A DNA stretch of 64,000 bases, from positions 53,690,028 to 53,754,027 of the forward strand of contig OX638372.1 of NCBI GenBank assembly GCA_951812925.1. Direction: 5' to 3'. Each line of letters opens with the position of its first letter. Position 1 is the first letter of the stretch. The DNA is from Calliopum simillimum (taxonomy: Eukaryota; Arthropoda; Insecta; Diptera; Lauxaniidae). A program made the translations under genes and the position numbers. Positions 1 to 12,643 of the stretch are shown in pieces. The notes beneath the pieces were generated by a model. It saw only the letters and a program-made list of their open reading frames with translations. It ran no database searches and was not told where the DNA came from.

Positions 1-659
1 AACTGAACATTGTGAAAACGACCCACAGTGGTCTATAAGAGAGCGCTAGCCGGTCATAACTCCGAAAATTTCTGTATTTAAAGTAATATTGTTTTTGGAC
101 AAATTTAAAGTTAGATATCTAGGCAACATATTTCAAGTACCAGAATACCAAGAAATAATACCATTTTTGAGTTTTCGCGTCTTAAACTTGATGAATTCAG
201 AAAATAGTAATTTTTTCCAAAAATCTCTTAAAATATGTGAAAGTTTAGATGAGTGTATCTTTTAAACTAAGTAGTCTTATTTCATGAAACCTATGGTGAA
301 AATAATTTGATCTATTTTCTAAAGATTTGCGTACTTAGATGTTAGTTTTTTTTAATATAAAAAGGATATCCGGATCATCACAAAAAATCTCTAATATTAT
401 TTCGCAAATTTACAAATTTTGCACTCTGTGGACTATAACTATGTAAAATGTTTTATGAAGTTCATTTAAGTGTGTAACTTGAGGTTCTCTCAAGAGTTTA
501 CGCGTTTATCTGACTCCCCCATTACTCCCCTTCTTGGACTACGATGAGTTTTTCTTCAGCGACTTTTCTGTAATCTTGCAACGCTCCAGTTTCGTAAAAC
601 TAATACCAACCAAAGTGTTTGATGTAAAACAATAAAATTTGATTTCTGACAAAGTATTT
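1..659. other. No gene seen
   Basis: AT-rich DNA with no supported ORF. HFM1 C-terminal exons were sought here on the minus strand and not found. Confidence 0.5.
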
Positions 660-1120
660 ATTAGTGGCATTTATTTATTTGTTGAAAATGGGCGAGTTCG
701 GGTCAAGGACACGCCCACCTCCTATATAACCAAAAATTTAAAATCGCTATAACTTCGTAAATATTTGAAGTACAAAAATAATCTTTAATATCTGAGTTAC
801 TATAGATAGCATTAAGTCAATTCGTGAAAACGAACGTGATCGGGTCAAGGGCACGCCCACCTTCCATACAACCAAAAATTTGGAATCGCCATAACTTCGT
901 AAATATTTGAAGTACAAAAATAATATTTAATATCTGAGTTATTATAGATAGCATTAAGTCATTTGGTTAAAATGGGCGTGATCAAATCAAGGACAAGCCC
1001 ATCTCCCATATAGGCCAACATTTTAAATCGCCATAACTATGTGAATATTTCTTGTACAACAACAATATTTAATATCAGAGTTAGTATTGATATCATTAAG
1101 TCAATTGATGAAAATGGGCG
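660..1120. repeat. Three tandem 142-bp units (diverged Helentron-type array)
   Basis: The CACGCCCACC landmark recurs at 710 and 852, and as a variant at 994, exactly 142 bp apart. The flanking text (CTCCTATATAACCAAAA, then ATCGCTATAACTTCG) aligns with the 142-bp units of the copies at 4.8 and 34.3 kb. I read it as an older subfamily. Confidence 0.7.
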
Positions 1121-1139
1121 TGATTTGTCTGCCATTTCG

Positions 1140-1400
1140 GATGCGCCATTTTGTTTACAAAAAAGATGATACTGAAATCGAAATCAGCGACCTCAAAAAA
1201 CTCCTAAGCCACAATGTTGTCGTGATATAGTAAATTTTTAAGAAAATTGTCCGCCATTTTTAAGCCGCCATTTTGTTTACAAAATGATGATACCGAATTC
1301 GAAATCAGCGACCTCAAAAACCCCCTCAGCCACAATTTTGTCGTGTTGTAATCAATTTTTTAGAAAATTGTCCGCCATTTTGATTTAAAAAAAATCAGAT
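1140..1400. repeat. Two tandem units of about 121 bp
   Basis: CGCCATTTTGTTTACAAAA with GATGATAC at 1165 and again at 1286, followed by matching CGAAATCAGCGACCTCAAAA. A third unit starts and breaks off near 1374. Confidence 0.7.
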
Positions 1401-1749
1401 TTAGAGCCAGCGACCCCCAAAACATAAAAGCTGATAATTTTTTTTATAAAAAATAACCAGGAAAGAGTTATGATCAGCTAGAAAGGCATTGTGTGCGGCC
1501 CTTAGAAGATAAAAATGTGAACTAAATGAAATCGTACTTAACATATATAAGTACCTACATCTGTGTAGAATTGATTTCGAGTAATCATGGTTTGCTGAAA
1601 AAGAAAATACTATCAGATTCGCTGAACTGACTCTAGTTCTCGAGATATCATTGCGAGTAGGCAAGTGAAAACTCGATACAAGAAATAAATAAGACTCCGG
1701 CAAAATCAATACTGCATCGATCAAGTCCGAGAAAGCATCTGGATATCAC

Positions 1750-1997
1750 AGCAGCGGAGAAATAACTTCGCTAAGGCCATACAACGCCCACAACAAACAC
1801 AATATTTCAATGTTTTGCAAATTTCTCGGAATTACAACACCCATGATAAATCTTTTATGTTGTTTTTTTGGATCGTCTACAACAATCACAGTATATCAAT
1901 AATTTTCTCGGAATGACAACACCCAAAAAAAATTGTTTTTGTTGTTTGAAATATTGTGTTTGTTGTAGACGAGCCAAAATTCTCCGCTGACTGCGCT
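1750..1997. mobile_element. MITE with terminal and subterminal inverted repeats
   Basis: Left GCAGCGGAGAA pairs with right TTCTCCGCTGACTGC, and inner AACAAACACAATATTTCAA (about 1792-1810) pairs with TTGAAATATTGTGTTTGTT. No coding capacity. Family unknown. Confidence 0.6.
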
Positions 1998-1999
1998 TG

Positions 2000-2458
2000 C
2001 AGTAGAAAACGTAAAAGACCCTAGTTACCTTGAAAAGTCCGTTGGAAAAGTAAATTCAATCAATTGCAAAAGGTCTATCACATTCTATGCAACCGATGCA
2101 TTTTGGCCTAAGCACATTAAAAGAAATTTCGGAAGCATGTGGTGAATGTTTTTTGTCCTATGATACAAGACTAATCTTCCTTATTTTAAACAAATCACTT
2201 TTAATTCGAGTCATGGAACTTCATGCAATTCATAAGCCTATGGCTATATATATATATAACTACGCCGAACCACTTTTTGGATTTGTCACATAGTTTGAAT
2301 CAGAAGCTTTCTTGGGTAAATGTGCTCCACTGAGTTACTATTCACGTGAATAAAGGTTTTGGATATTGATATGGAAAAAATCATATGTAAATATGTAAGT
2401 AGGATGTAAGTACTTAGAATGAAAAGTTTTTAATCTATAAAATATATTTTTCAATTAC
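2000..2458. other. No supported gene
   Basis: Lies directly after HFM1 exon 8 in the minus direction, where exon 9 would be expected. No minus-strand exon with fitting phase and homology was found. Confidence 0.4.
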
Positions 2459-2893
2459 CTTTCGGAACATTTTTAATGTATCAAAACTTATATTAAAGGT
2501 CGCCATTAGTTCACCATACGCAGTAGCATTAAGATTAATCTCTCCCGTCAAACTTTTAGTAATCAACCCATTGCTTTCAAGTTTGTTAATATGCACCAAA
2601 CATATTTCTATTAAAGAAAAAAAAGTTTAGTTTTAAATTTAAACAAAAGACCGTATTGACTTACTTTCTAAGTATTTTTCTACCGTTTCCTTGCTGGCAT
2701 CTTTTTGAAGACCGTATTCAGTTGGATTTTTAATAAGTCGTATATACAGATATGTTGATCGTATCCATTCCATAGCCATTTTCATAGTCTTAATTGACTG
2801 ATAAGCTATTTCAACATTCAGATGTTCAGTTAAATGTTTGTGTAAATGGGATTCAATTGGTATTTTTCCATTGATCAAATTGGAATATTTTTG
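2459..2893 (-). CDS. HFM1: HFM1/MER3-like helicase, exons 7-8 (winged helix / start of Sec63 domain)
   Basis: Exon 7 is 2893-2665 (229 nt) and exon 8 is 2607-2459 (149 nt), both minus strand. Exon 7 enters in phase 0 after acceptor TTCATTGCAG, matching the phase-0 donor at 18690, and exits in phase 1 into exon 8, which ends in phase 0 at a GTAATT donor. Exon 7 encodes a NLINGK..IESHLHKHLTEHLN segment and AMEWIRSTYLYIR, the region just after motif VI in HFM1/Brr2-type helicases. Exon 8 continues with a segment ending TFNISFDTLKMFRK. Together with the upstream exons this gives 566 codons with no stop. The remaining Sec63 and C-terminal part was not found down to base 1, so the gene probably leaves the window at the left. 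The intron between exons 6 and 7 is about 15.8 kb and contains another gene. Confidence 0.85.
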
Positions 2894-3689
2894 CTGCAAT
2901 GAATTACAATAGAAAAGCCAGTATAATTATATGAAATCTGAAATAAATGCACGTGTGAAACTAAAAGTTTTGGCCAAACCATATAAACTAGTTCAAAAAC
3001 TTAATTCGAGACAAATTTTGATAGTTTTTTTACACTTAAAAATTCTCATTTGACATAATCTCTCTAAAAACACAGAAAGTTTAATCGATAACAGACATAA
3101 CACATATTTTCTAAATGCAATTTATTAATTTCTGTAAGCCCTAAAAATATTTTATACAATCAAATTCAATACACATTTCAAGCAGCTTTCTGAGCTTGGT
3201 TTTTCTACATTTAGTTGCACTTGCCATCTGTTGCCAATTTAAATAATTTAACATTCGTTAATCGTGAGCTATTCAAATGTCAAGATGACACCATAGTTTA
3301 CATGTTTGCCCAGTTAACACATTGTAGATATGTACCCGCTACTTTAAAATATCATCATTAAGAAACAAATAAATCTTTAGAAAACCATCGTAGAAATGAT
3401 AGATGACACCCATTTGTTATTTGTAATTACGTAGAGATTCAGTATTTGTTTTCGTTTGAGCTTGCTTAGGCCTTTCTTAATTCAATATCCTACTGTGAAA
3501 ACATTTTACGCTTTTGAATGCACAACCCTGTTAAGACGCTTACTTGGAGATATCGGCGTGCTTATCGATAAACTTTACTTTAGTCAGACCTGCAAGAAAT
3601 AAATGCATAAGTCTTTTAAGACTAGGAATGATACCATTGAAAACGTTATATATGTAGCTTTGCTTCTCTGGGCAGCAATACCTCAATGG

Positions 3690-3935
3690 GATGGAGGATA
3701 CCAACTTAAAAATCTAACAGTTTTTGTTTACAAGCTCTTAAGACCCATATTGAAAGTCACAAATGCCGAATTACGCCTAAAATGCAACAATGTGAATACC
3801 AATAGCAAACGATCTTTCAAGCTACGCAATTGGGAATAGATATAAGATATACTCAATAATTTAGGAACCGCTGCGGATCACTTCCATATTACGACATGAC
3901 GGCGAACACTGAAGACTGTAAGGATGTTAATCTTA
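3690..3935 (+). mobile_element. Relic of an RTE-type LINE, 3' coding end
   Basis: The plus-strand translation LTVFVYKLLRPILKV followed by NAELRLKCNN matches the segment VFVNKCLRRLLKV...NAELHQKCKQ of the larger LINE at 9.8-11.9 kb. Stops follow quickly. Confidence 0.6.
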
Positions 3936-4075
3936 ATTACCGAGAAATTCAGAAGCAGAATAAAATATAATTGGACCAATTATGTAACCAACTTTTTTCA
4001 AATCAAAATTAACATTTTTCTTAATAGCTTGGCCAATCCCCTCCACATTTTGGAAGATGCTAATAGATACAATAG

Positions 4076-4750
4076 TCATCCAAATACCAATAGATAGATG
4101 CTGTAGAAACAGAGATTTTTTTTTTTCATAATTAATTTTATTGGATCTTTCTTATGTAGAAAATAACAAGTATTTCTGTGATAGTTCGGAGGATTTTTGT
4201 TTGTAAGCGTTGAATTTTTTCTATGTTTGAGGTTGAGGTTGTGCACCATAGCTGGAATCCATATGAGCAAATTGGCTTTAATAATATTTTGTATAACAGC
4301 ATTTTGTTTTCCAAGCTCATTTTGCTGTTTTTGTTTAATAACCAATGCATTTTGCGCAGTTTTATAGTTATTTGAACTTTCTTTGCCTCTATTTGTCGGG
4401 CCCAAATTAGTCTTCTGTCAAGATGAATACCTTTGTTTTTCTGGGGAATTGTAAGATTGTTAATAGTAATTGGAGGGTAGTTTCCTTGCCTTAGTGCGAA
4501 TGTACATAACTTGAGTACTCTTTGATTCATTAACTTTTATTCTCCAGTTTAAGAGCCAAGTTTCAATATTTTTGATATAGTTTTATAGGGTTTGTGGTGC
4601 TAGGTTTGGATCATCATGAATACTTAAAACTGCCGTATCATCTGCAAATGTTAATGTATGCACATTTTCTGAAGTTGAAAGGTCAAAAGTATACACAAGA
4701 TATAAAAACGGACCTAGTACGCTTCCTTGAGGGACTCCAGCGTTTATTTA
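4076..4750 (-). mobile_element. Jockey-type LINE fragment (reverse transcriptase, 3' half)
   Basis: On the minus strand GVPQGSVLGPFLYLVYT (near 4745) and the catalytic TFADDTAVLSIHDDP are followed by KGIHLDRRLIWARQIE and NKMLLYKILLKPICSYGFQLW, the typical end of jockey-clade RT. Frameshifts and lack of the 5' part show it is dead. Confidence 0.8.
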
Positions 4751-4808
4751 AACAGAAATTTGGAAAATATTTATTTTAATTTGAAAAAATTTTAATTTGA
4801 TTTAAAAA

Positions 4809-5779
4809 CTAGTAAGGGTGGTATTTTTGGCCTGGCCAAAAATTAAATACCCTACACTTCATTTCAAGTATATTATGAGGAGATTATAAGAACGAATTGC
4901 TTATGTGGGAAGTGCCACGCCCTCTCCTCCGAGCTTACCTTGATTTTGCGTAGAGCTTGCATTTACTGTTCTGAGTGTTTCAGTAAAATTCGGTTAGGTT
5001 TCCTTAAATAAATCTTTCAGTATAGCATTTTGAAACTTTCGCTTGTATGGGAGGTGCCACGCCCTCTAATCCTACTTCGCCTACTTTAAGCTCAGAGTTT
5101 ACAATTAATGTTCTTCGTGTTTGAGTGAAATTTGGTTGGAATATCTCAAAAAACACTTTCATTATATGATTTTGAAACTTTTGCTTATATGGGAGGTGCC
5201 ACGCCCTCTTGTCCGAGCTTACCTAGATCTTGCGTATAGCTTGCATTTATAGATCCGAGTGTTTGAGTGTAATTTGGTTGGGTTATCTCAAAAAACGCTT
5301 TCCGTATAACATTTTGAAACTTTTGTTTATATGGGAGGTGCCACGCCCTCTAGTTCGAATTCGCCTAGTTGTTGCTTAGACCTTATACTTACTTTCTCTA
5401 GTATTTATGTGTATTTTGTTTCTGTTATTGCAAATAATGCTCTTATTATTGCATTTTGAATATATTTTTTGTACGGGCGGTAGGCGTGTCCGTTGACCGA
5501 TTTTGCTCATTTTCAATCCCCCAAGCTAGCTTTTACGACGAAGGCTGTGCACCAAATTTCATTGAATTATCTTGCTTAGTTTTCCCATAAAATGTATTTC
5601 CACACACACCCAGCCAGCCAGCCAGCCAGCCCGACAGACAGACGGACATGGCTATATCGACTTAGGAGGTGACGCTGATCAAGAATATATATACTTTTCC
5701 ATGCCTGCCACGCCTCCTTCTCTTCGTTACAAACGGAAGGACAAAGTGAATATACCCTGGGTGTAGGCCCAGTATAAAA
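4809..5779 (+). mobile_element. Helentron/DINE-like non-autonomous element, copy A
   Basis: It starts with ACTAGTAAGGGTGG and GGCCTGGCCAAAAATTAAA, has four central tandem units with GTGCCACGCC at 4912, 5054, 5196 and 5338 (exactly 142 bp), and ends with CAGACGGACATGGCTATATC, AAGAATATATATACTTTTCC and a CCCTGGGTGTAGG tail. The organisation, central tandem repeats without TIRs, is that of DINE/Helentron elements of flies. There is a short (CCAG)n run at 5609-5630. Confidence 0.75.
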
Positions 5780-5959
5780 AACAATACGAGTATAATGTGG
5801 AAAACCTGTACAAAATAGGCTAGAGAGTTGGGGGGAAAAGAGGCGTAGTGCCGAAGAATATTAAGCAAACATAAACAACAAATTGATAGAGAGAGTCAAA
5901 AGGGTACACAACATCCGCATCCCCTACTAACTACATCGAACAACGTTGAACTCTGTCTA

Positions 5960-7250
5960 GCAGTCCAAAGTAGTTTTTGGAGCCTCATCCCAGATGTGAG
6001 AATTGTATTCTAGCTTATGTCTAATATAGGCGAAAAAGGTAGTCCGAAGATCAATAGGATTGAATTATTTCTTACTTGGAAAATCTAAGTACTTGGATGT
6101 TCTGTCCACATCATGTCAGCTTGGATCGATATGCTCAGAACGTCAAAAGTTGCCGATCTCGTAATTGAAGCTTATTGCAGTAATATGAATGACAAATGCT
6201 GCTATCATTAAGTGCATAACATTAATTGTTGATAAAAACTTGCGAAACGGACAGAGATAGGATGGAACCCTGGAGAATCCCAGCGTTGTTGGAGTGTTAA
6301 ATAGATGCGAAACCGTATACAAATGCCTTTGAAGAAACCCGTTATTCAATGAGCAAAAGAATTAGCGACTCGAAATGCGCGATGCCACACTCGATTGAAA
6401 GATTTAGAAATATCCAAAGCAACAACCATACTTTCACCAAGTAGGTGGAAGGTAGGTGGAAGGTGGTAGTTGGTGGTTCCATCTCTCAGTAACGAACGCC
6501 AATAAGTCACCAGTAGACTAAGCTCTGTGGAATACATATTGGCGATCATTACGTAATTCGTTGCACTCTAGATAATTCATTAAATGAAAGTGGAACGCTC
6601 TCCATACTTTGGAGAGCGCTGAGCATTTTGCAATGAGCCGATGAATATCAGGGTTGATAGCCACACATTTTTTGGGTACTCGCTGGCCATAAGCAACCTT
6701 CCAACATGATAGGAATTCTCCAAAAGTACAGGAAATGCTAAGGAGATTGCGTAATGGGTAAGCTAGTGTGGAGGCACATCCGGCGCTGCCGATTCATTGA
6801 TTTTGAGGTTTGCAAGGAACCAATTTACCGCTCTAGTTCGAAAATAGATCCTCGGCTTAGTCGAAGACTTTCTTTCGATGTTAGGCGGTGCTTGATTGCT
6901 ATCAGGCAGTGTAAAATTCTTAGAAAAGATGCTAGCCAAGAGATTAGCTTTTTCAACGGAATCAGTGAAGATTTAGTCGTTCGTTACCTACCTTTCTGTA
7001 GTAAAAGAATTATGTTACGCAATGAGCTCGTGAAGATGCTTTTTGCCCAGAATCGTGGCATTACAGAGATTTCTAGCCTCATTGCGAATTCTGTAACTCT
7101 TCCTCTTTAGACCTGACTGCAATCCAGCAAGTCTCATTAAACTAAGAAAGGTCCTTTGGTTTAATGTTAATTTTTTATTAGGAATAAAGTACCTCATACC
7201 CAATAAAATAATTTTGTGCACTATTAAATCTTCGGCATTCATCAGCGAAA
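5960..7250 (-). mobile_element. Degenerate LINE (jockey/R1-type), minus strand
   Basis: RT motif A survives as VALDISKSFNRVWH (about 6370-6440). Upstream, near 7000-7240, the minus strand reads YRIRNEARNLCNATILGKKHLHEL, typical of the linker between endonuclease and RT. Many stops and frameshifts. It lies in the HFM1 intron. Confidence 0.65.
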
Positions 7251-7259
7251 CACAATTTG

Positions 7260-8240
7260 CAATTGAGGCTCCGCTCCGGCGCTTTATGTGAGACAGCTCA
7301 TATTACCAAGAAGTGCAAAGACAGAGACATCATATTTCCCATGATGCGACATCAGAAAAAGGTCTTGAATACTAAGGCTAAGACCCCCAATACGAGGAAT
7401 ATATGTGGGGTCAGTCACTAGTTGAGTAAGTTGGTTTAGCTCGGTCTTAACAAAACGGTCTTCAGGAGTTGGAAGGCCGGAATGACGCAGTCAATCGGAG
7501 CTATGGACATTGAAATCTCCATCATCTACAATTTCACTGACTGGAATAAAGAAAGAAATGTGAAGCAATTAATATTAAGTATGGAACCACCTCCGCCCCA
7601 TCAATCCATATGATATGCAATATACGATTAAAAAAACTTGCATACTAACTTATTAAGCAAATTATTGTAATATCTATTTGTCTAATGCCATTAACACCAC
7701 CAATCAAACGACACTCAATTCCTAACAACAACCACAAAAACAATAGCAGTAAGTACAAAAATAAAACCATGCCAACCAAACCAAGTGATTAAAGTGTGGC
7801 GCTTCAGTAGGGCGAATTTGCAACTGCGCAGAAGCAGCAGTAGCTACTTTATCATGATGATAAGTACGAAAACAGAATTGTTCAGTTTGTCTGTCTGTCG
7901 GTCTGTCTGTCTGTTCATTGGTAGGTCGACAAGTTGTATACCGGTAGGTTGGTTGATGGGCTGGAGCTTGGTGGGTCGGTGGGTTGGTAGGCAGATAGGC
8001 AACCAACAAACCAAGTATTAACACCGTGCAAGCATGAGCAAATGCCTCACCTATGCACGATTTTGAAGGTTACATGCCGTCGCTGACATGTTTCGACATG
8101 GCGCGGAGAAATGCCGAAACCACGAGCAGAAGCATGTCAACAGAGAACCGCATAATCAACAACAACATGGCAGCAATAGGTATCAACAATATGGTTAAGC
8201 AGAGGATCAAAGTTAGATTTCTTGCTAAAATACTTAGAAA
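7260..8240. other. No gene seen; simple repeats
   Basis: Contains a TCTG/TCGG microsatellite at about 7886-7916 and a GGTTGG/GGTCGGTGGG stretch near 7940-8000. The open frames here are simple-repeat artefacts. Confidence 0.5.
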
Positions 8241-8299
8241 TTTTTGGAACAGCAGACGTTTACTTGTTTTTTGCTTTTGTGCATTTTAAATGGCACGCT

Positions 8300-8345
8300 G
8301 CTGAAGATACCAACATCAGCAGCAACAGCAGCAGCAGCAGCTGCA
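8300..8345 (+). repeat. CAG/CAA (opa-type) trinucleotide repeat
   Basis: CAGCAGCAACAGCAGCAGCAGCAG within an otherwise unremarkable region. Reading frames around it are short and interrupted, so I do not call an exon. Confidence 0.7.
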
Positions 8346-8766
8346 ACTGCAGTCTGCAACGAAAAGCCGCATGATGTGCGACAACAACACCAGCACAACA
8401 ATGCCATATTGCGGCCGTCAATGAATCTTTAAAGCAGAAGAAGCTCGTACGCTTTAGCACAAAAAATTAGAAGACATTTGTTGCTGTTGGTATTAAATGT
8501 TGCCAATAGATGGATGCTGTTGAGTTATGTCGTTGTCGTTGTAGGATTAAACTTTAATAGAAAAAAATAGAATAAAAAAGTCATAGAAACTATTAAAGTA
8601 AAAAGAAAAAAAAACAATGAATGCACGTAACAAAAACCAAATAAGCTGTAATGGTACTTCTTTGTTGTTCTCTTTTTCATTAGGTTTATGTGTTAAAATT
8701 AAAGTTTTATAAAAATTTAGAAAGCATCACATTTCTGGTTCAACATACGATTTTTGTGGTACAACT

Positions 8767-8964
8767 TCATAAATATTTTAACGTAAAGGGAAGCATAATC
8801 TCTCTGGACGACTTTCTCGTTTCTAAGATTTCCTTCTCCAAGTATCTTTTTCCTGTGACTTTGTGTCTAACACGTCCTCTAGTGACTTGTGTATTCAAAT
8901 CAATGAATTGGCGACAAAACTCGTTCGGAGCAGAAATCAATTTTGGAGTGGGTCTTTTATACAA
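8767..8964 (-). mobile_element. Relic of RTE-type LINE C-terminus
   Basis: The minus translation with RRVRHKV-like basic run, KRYLEKEILETRKSSREI and FCRQFIDLN parallels the C-terminal CRQALEWN...KWKRSLEKEIQESGKSWQEI of the 9.8-kb LINE. Confidence 0.55.
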
Positions 8965-9759
8965 ATCTGATATTTTTATCGGATAGAAAAATGTTAAAAG
9001 CTAAAGAATTTGAAACTTTTAACCCATTCAGGCCAGTGGTTTGGTTTCTACAGCCTCTCAAAGTTGAGTAATTTTTGAAGTTAGCTAAAAAAAAAATTTA
9101 TTTTTTAGAAAAATTCTTCATATTTAGGTTGAATACTTTGGCAAACGGATAAAGAAAAATGATTTTTTCTTTCACCAAAAGCATTATTGGTCTTGTCAAA
9201 TAAAGCTGAGAAGCAAAAACAAAAAATTTTTCGACAGTTTTTGTTTTCTATTAATTTTTTAAGACATTTGAGTTGAGTTTAAAATGATACAAAATGAGTA
9301 TGACACTACTTTGGCCCCTTTTATGGACTTATTTTACTTTGAAAAACAACGACAAAAATAACTCTGTTTTGCGAATTTCGAAAAATAGAACTAAGATAAA
9401 TGGTTTGTAATAGTCCCAGGAATCTTACATTATTCGATGTTCTACCGATTCCTGCCCACCCTGTATACTTGCGAAGCAATTCCATTACTTATTGTGTTTT
9501 ATTCACATTATTATCAAGGTCTAGACATTTCTTATCTCTGGTGACCGCTAGTGAAATTTTTTGTAGAATATTTTCATAGAACATTTTAACCCATTAAAGT
9601 CCAGCTTTTGGAAAATGGGTCAAAAAGACCCACAAAAACTAGATATAAAGGGCTAAATGGTTGATGGTACTATTTTTTTATATACCTTGAATCAAGACGA
9701 AAATTTTAAGACATTGTACGACCCATTTTGAGCTTTTTGGTTTCGAAATGATATATAAA

Positions 9760-11892
9760 CAGTATGTATGTATGTATTCTCCTTTAACTCCTAGGAGGAG
9801 CATAGGGCCAATATGAAATCTCTCCATTTGTCACGATCCCTTGCGATGACTTTGATCTCTTGCCACGATTTTCCCGATTCTTGGATTTCCTTTTCCAACG
9901 ACCTTTTCCATTTGGTTTTGGGTCTACCACGTCCTCTACTGCCTTGTGGATTCCACTCAAGGGCCTGGCGACAAACTTCGCTGTGTGGTTTCCGGAGAGT
10001 GTGACCAATCCATCCCCATTTGCGCAGCTTGATCTCGTTTGCTATAGCCTTCTGTTTGCATTTTTGATGTAGCTCGGCATTTGATATAGTGCGAGGCCAC
10101 CAAACCTTTAGTAGACGCCTTAAGCATTTGTTGACGAATACTTGCAGCTTGTTCGTAAGTTGTTCAGTAATAAGCCATGTTTCGCTCCCATATAACAAAA
10201 CCGATTTCACATTCGAATCAAAAATGCGCACTCTCGTTTTGGTGGATATAACGGATGAAGACCATATTTTGTTCAGTTGAGCAAACGCGCCTTTTGCTTT
10301 TGCTATTCTTGAGTTGATATCCTCTTTTGCTCCACCATCCATGGAGATAATGCTGCCTAAATACGTGAAGCTATCGACGTTTCCGATGTCATCACTGCCA
10401 GCTTTAAACGTGATGTCATTGCTTGCGTTTAGCTTCATGCTTTTAGTCTTGGATACGTTGATTTTTAGGCCGGCCTTTTGTGATTCCAAGACAAGGTCTT
10501 CAATTGTGTTTTGCATATCTGAATGCTTGGATGATAAGAGGCAGATGTCGTAAGCGTAGTCGAGGCTTCTAGATGTTCAGTAAAGTTCCATTGGATACCC
10601 CTTTTGGCCTTATTAAGAGCTTTATCTAGAATATCGTCAAGAACGATAAGGAAGAGAGATGGTGATAGTAAACACCCCTGCCGTACGCCTGAATTAGTGG
10701 TGAATGTCGGTGACAACAACCCGTTGTCTAACACACTGCATTTAAAGCCTTCATATTGTGCACGTACTAAGTTTATGGCCTTTGCGGCAATACCTCTTCG
10801 TTGCAGTGACGCCCAGATGTTTTCTCGGGAGACACTGTCGAAGGCAGTGCTATAGTCAACGAAGACAAGTTGAAGTGCAGCACGCCACTCGCATGATTGT
10901 TCGACAATTATTCTGAGGGTGTTGATTTGATCCACGCATGATCTGTTTCGCCGGAATCCTGCTTGCTGCTTTCGAATGGCCGAATCAAGTTTTTCGCTTA
11001 CCCTGCTCAGAAGCACTTTCGTCAGTACTTTTGATGGTACTGAGAGCAAGGTGATGCCTCTATAGTTTCGGCACTCGCTTAGGTCACCTTTTTTCGGCAA
11101 TTTGACTAACATGCCATGTAGCCAATCTTCTGGCAAACGCTCTTCACTTCAGATTTTGGTGAGCAGAGGATGGAGAATTTTAGCTAATGTTATGGGGCAT
11201 GCCTTTAGCAGTTCAGCTGTTATTTGATCTATACCAGCGGCCTTGTTGTTTTTCATGCTTTGGATAGCTGTCACTATTTCATCAATTGTAGGCGGAGGTG
11301 TTTGTATTCGACTGCTACTGCGAGTCACTGCGGCAGTTGTAGTTGGTGATTCTGGTTGCAGGGATGTGGTAGACATGGGATTTAGTATATCACAAAAATA
11401 CTCTTTCCATCTGTTTAGTTGGTCGTCCGCAGATGTTAAGAGATTTCCATTTTTGTCTTTCATAGCGCGGCTCTGTTGGAGTTTTCTGCCTGATAATCTG
11501 CGGGTGATATCGTAAAGCTGCCTAAGATTTTGAGCATTTGCAGCGCTTTCGGCTTCGCTCGCGAGGTCGTTATACATTCTTCTTTTGTCTTGTCTGCACG
11601 ATCGCCTGACTTCTTTATTGAGAGAGTTAAAGACCTTTTCGGCGACGTTCTTTTGCGCTCTAGTTTTAGCGTCGTCTCTCAGTTTTCTCGCGCTTCTTCT
11701 TTTTTCGACAAGACCCCACGTTTCCTCGCTCATCCAGTGCTTCCTGTTCGAGGGTCGAAACCCAAGTATTTTTTCACTGGAGTTTAAGAAAGCAGCCTTA
11801 GCGGCCCTCCATGATGTTTCAATACTTCCACCACAATCGAACGGAACTGTTTTAAGTTCTAATAAACAGTATACGTAGGTGTATAATAACAT
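9760..11892 (-). mobile_element. RTE-type LINE, 5'-truncated and inactive
   Basis: About 710 codons of RT and linker remain in three pieces (11892-11149, 11136-10465, 10516-9791). The linker ends NNKAAGIDQITAELLK, then the RT motifs NYRGITLLSVPSK, FVDYSTAFDSV and GVRQGCLLSPSLF follow. The C-terminal KWKRSLEKEI...RDRDKWRDFILALCSS is RTE-like. Damage: a TGA at about 11146-11149 between the first two pieces, a frameshift near 10565, and the catalytic YADD box reads YAYD, so one of the paired aspartates is lost. The endonuclease is missing. A short GTAT repeat (9762-9778) follows the 3' end, as usual for RTE. Confidence 0.88.
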
Positions 11893-12640
11893 TCTTTAAA
11901 ACATATACTAAAGCGAGCTTTACTACTATACCGTCGGTTAGCATTGTTTTTGGCCACCTTTGAGTACCGTCCACCTGTATAAAGTAACACCGTTCTAACT
12001 AGAAAATACCCATACAATCCAAACTACGTATTAAACTATCTATCCAAAAAATATCAGCTTTACGAAAATGACGTAGGTCTGGCGAGCCTGGGATCTTACT
12101 CTATGACAGTTAGAATTTTTAGAAATTCGGTTAATAGAAACATTTTCGAATTATGAAATTTAAACCAGTTCATTAAGCCTATGAATTGAAAAAAAAAAAA
12201 TTCTGTTGATAATAAATATCAATATGGCTTTATGAGAGCATATCGTGGCTATGTTACTTTTTCACCCGTGTACAAATATAAGTTATAGCATTTATGCACA
12301 GATAAATGGCATATTAACAGTTGACATTTGGGAGTCGGGTAAGTCGTTCAAAAGAATGATCTACGATCGGAACCTTACATAAATGAAGAATGTCATACTG
12401 CATGGATTGATACTATTGATACAATTGTTATGAATACATCCCTCAAGCTTTTTTTTGTAACGTCAATTATATACAAATCTATTTTTAAACTTAGATCCGT
12501 TTTTATTTATTTATGTTTATTATTAAATTTTTTACTTAATACCTGCATAAGAAAAACAAATTAGTCCCAATTTCGAATATATGGCACGGTGCGCCAGAAA
12601 CACGTTCACCTCACTATGTAAGATAGGTGAGTTGCATTAA
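11893..12640. other. No gene seen
   Basis: AT-rich intronic DNA of HFM1 with no supported ORF or clear repeat. Confidence 0.4.
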
Positions 12641-12643
12641 GTA

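Noticed and set aside
2087..2293. Plus-strand frame with TLKEISEACGECFLSYDTRL, reminiscent of the HFM1 Sec63 region
   Set aside because: It lies where HFM1 exon 9 would be expected but on the wrong strand, has no fitting acceptor or donor, and the resemblance breaks after a few residues. It could only be right if a local inversion exists.
8053..8432. Plus-strand frames around the CAG repeat
   Set aside because: The frames are short, shift across the repeat and end in stops; no splice sites were convincing.
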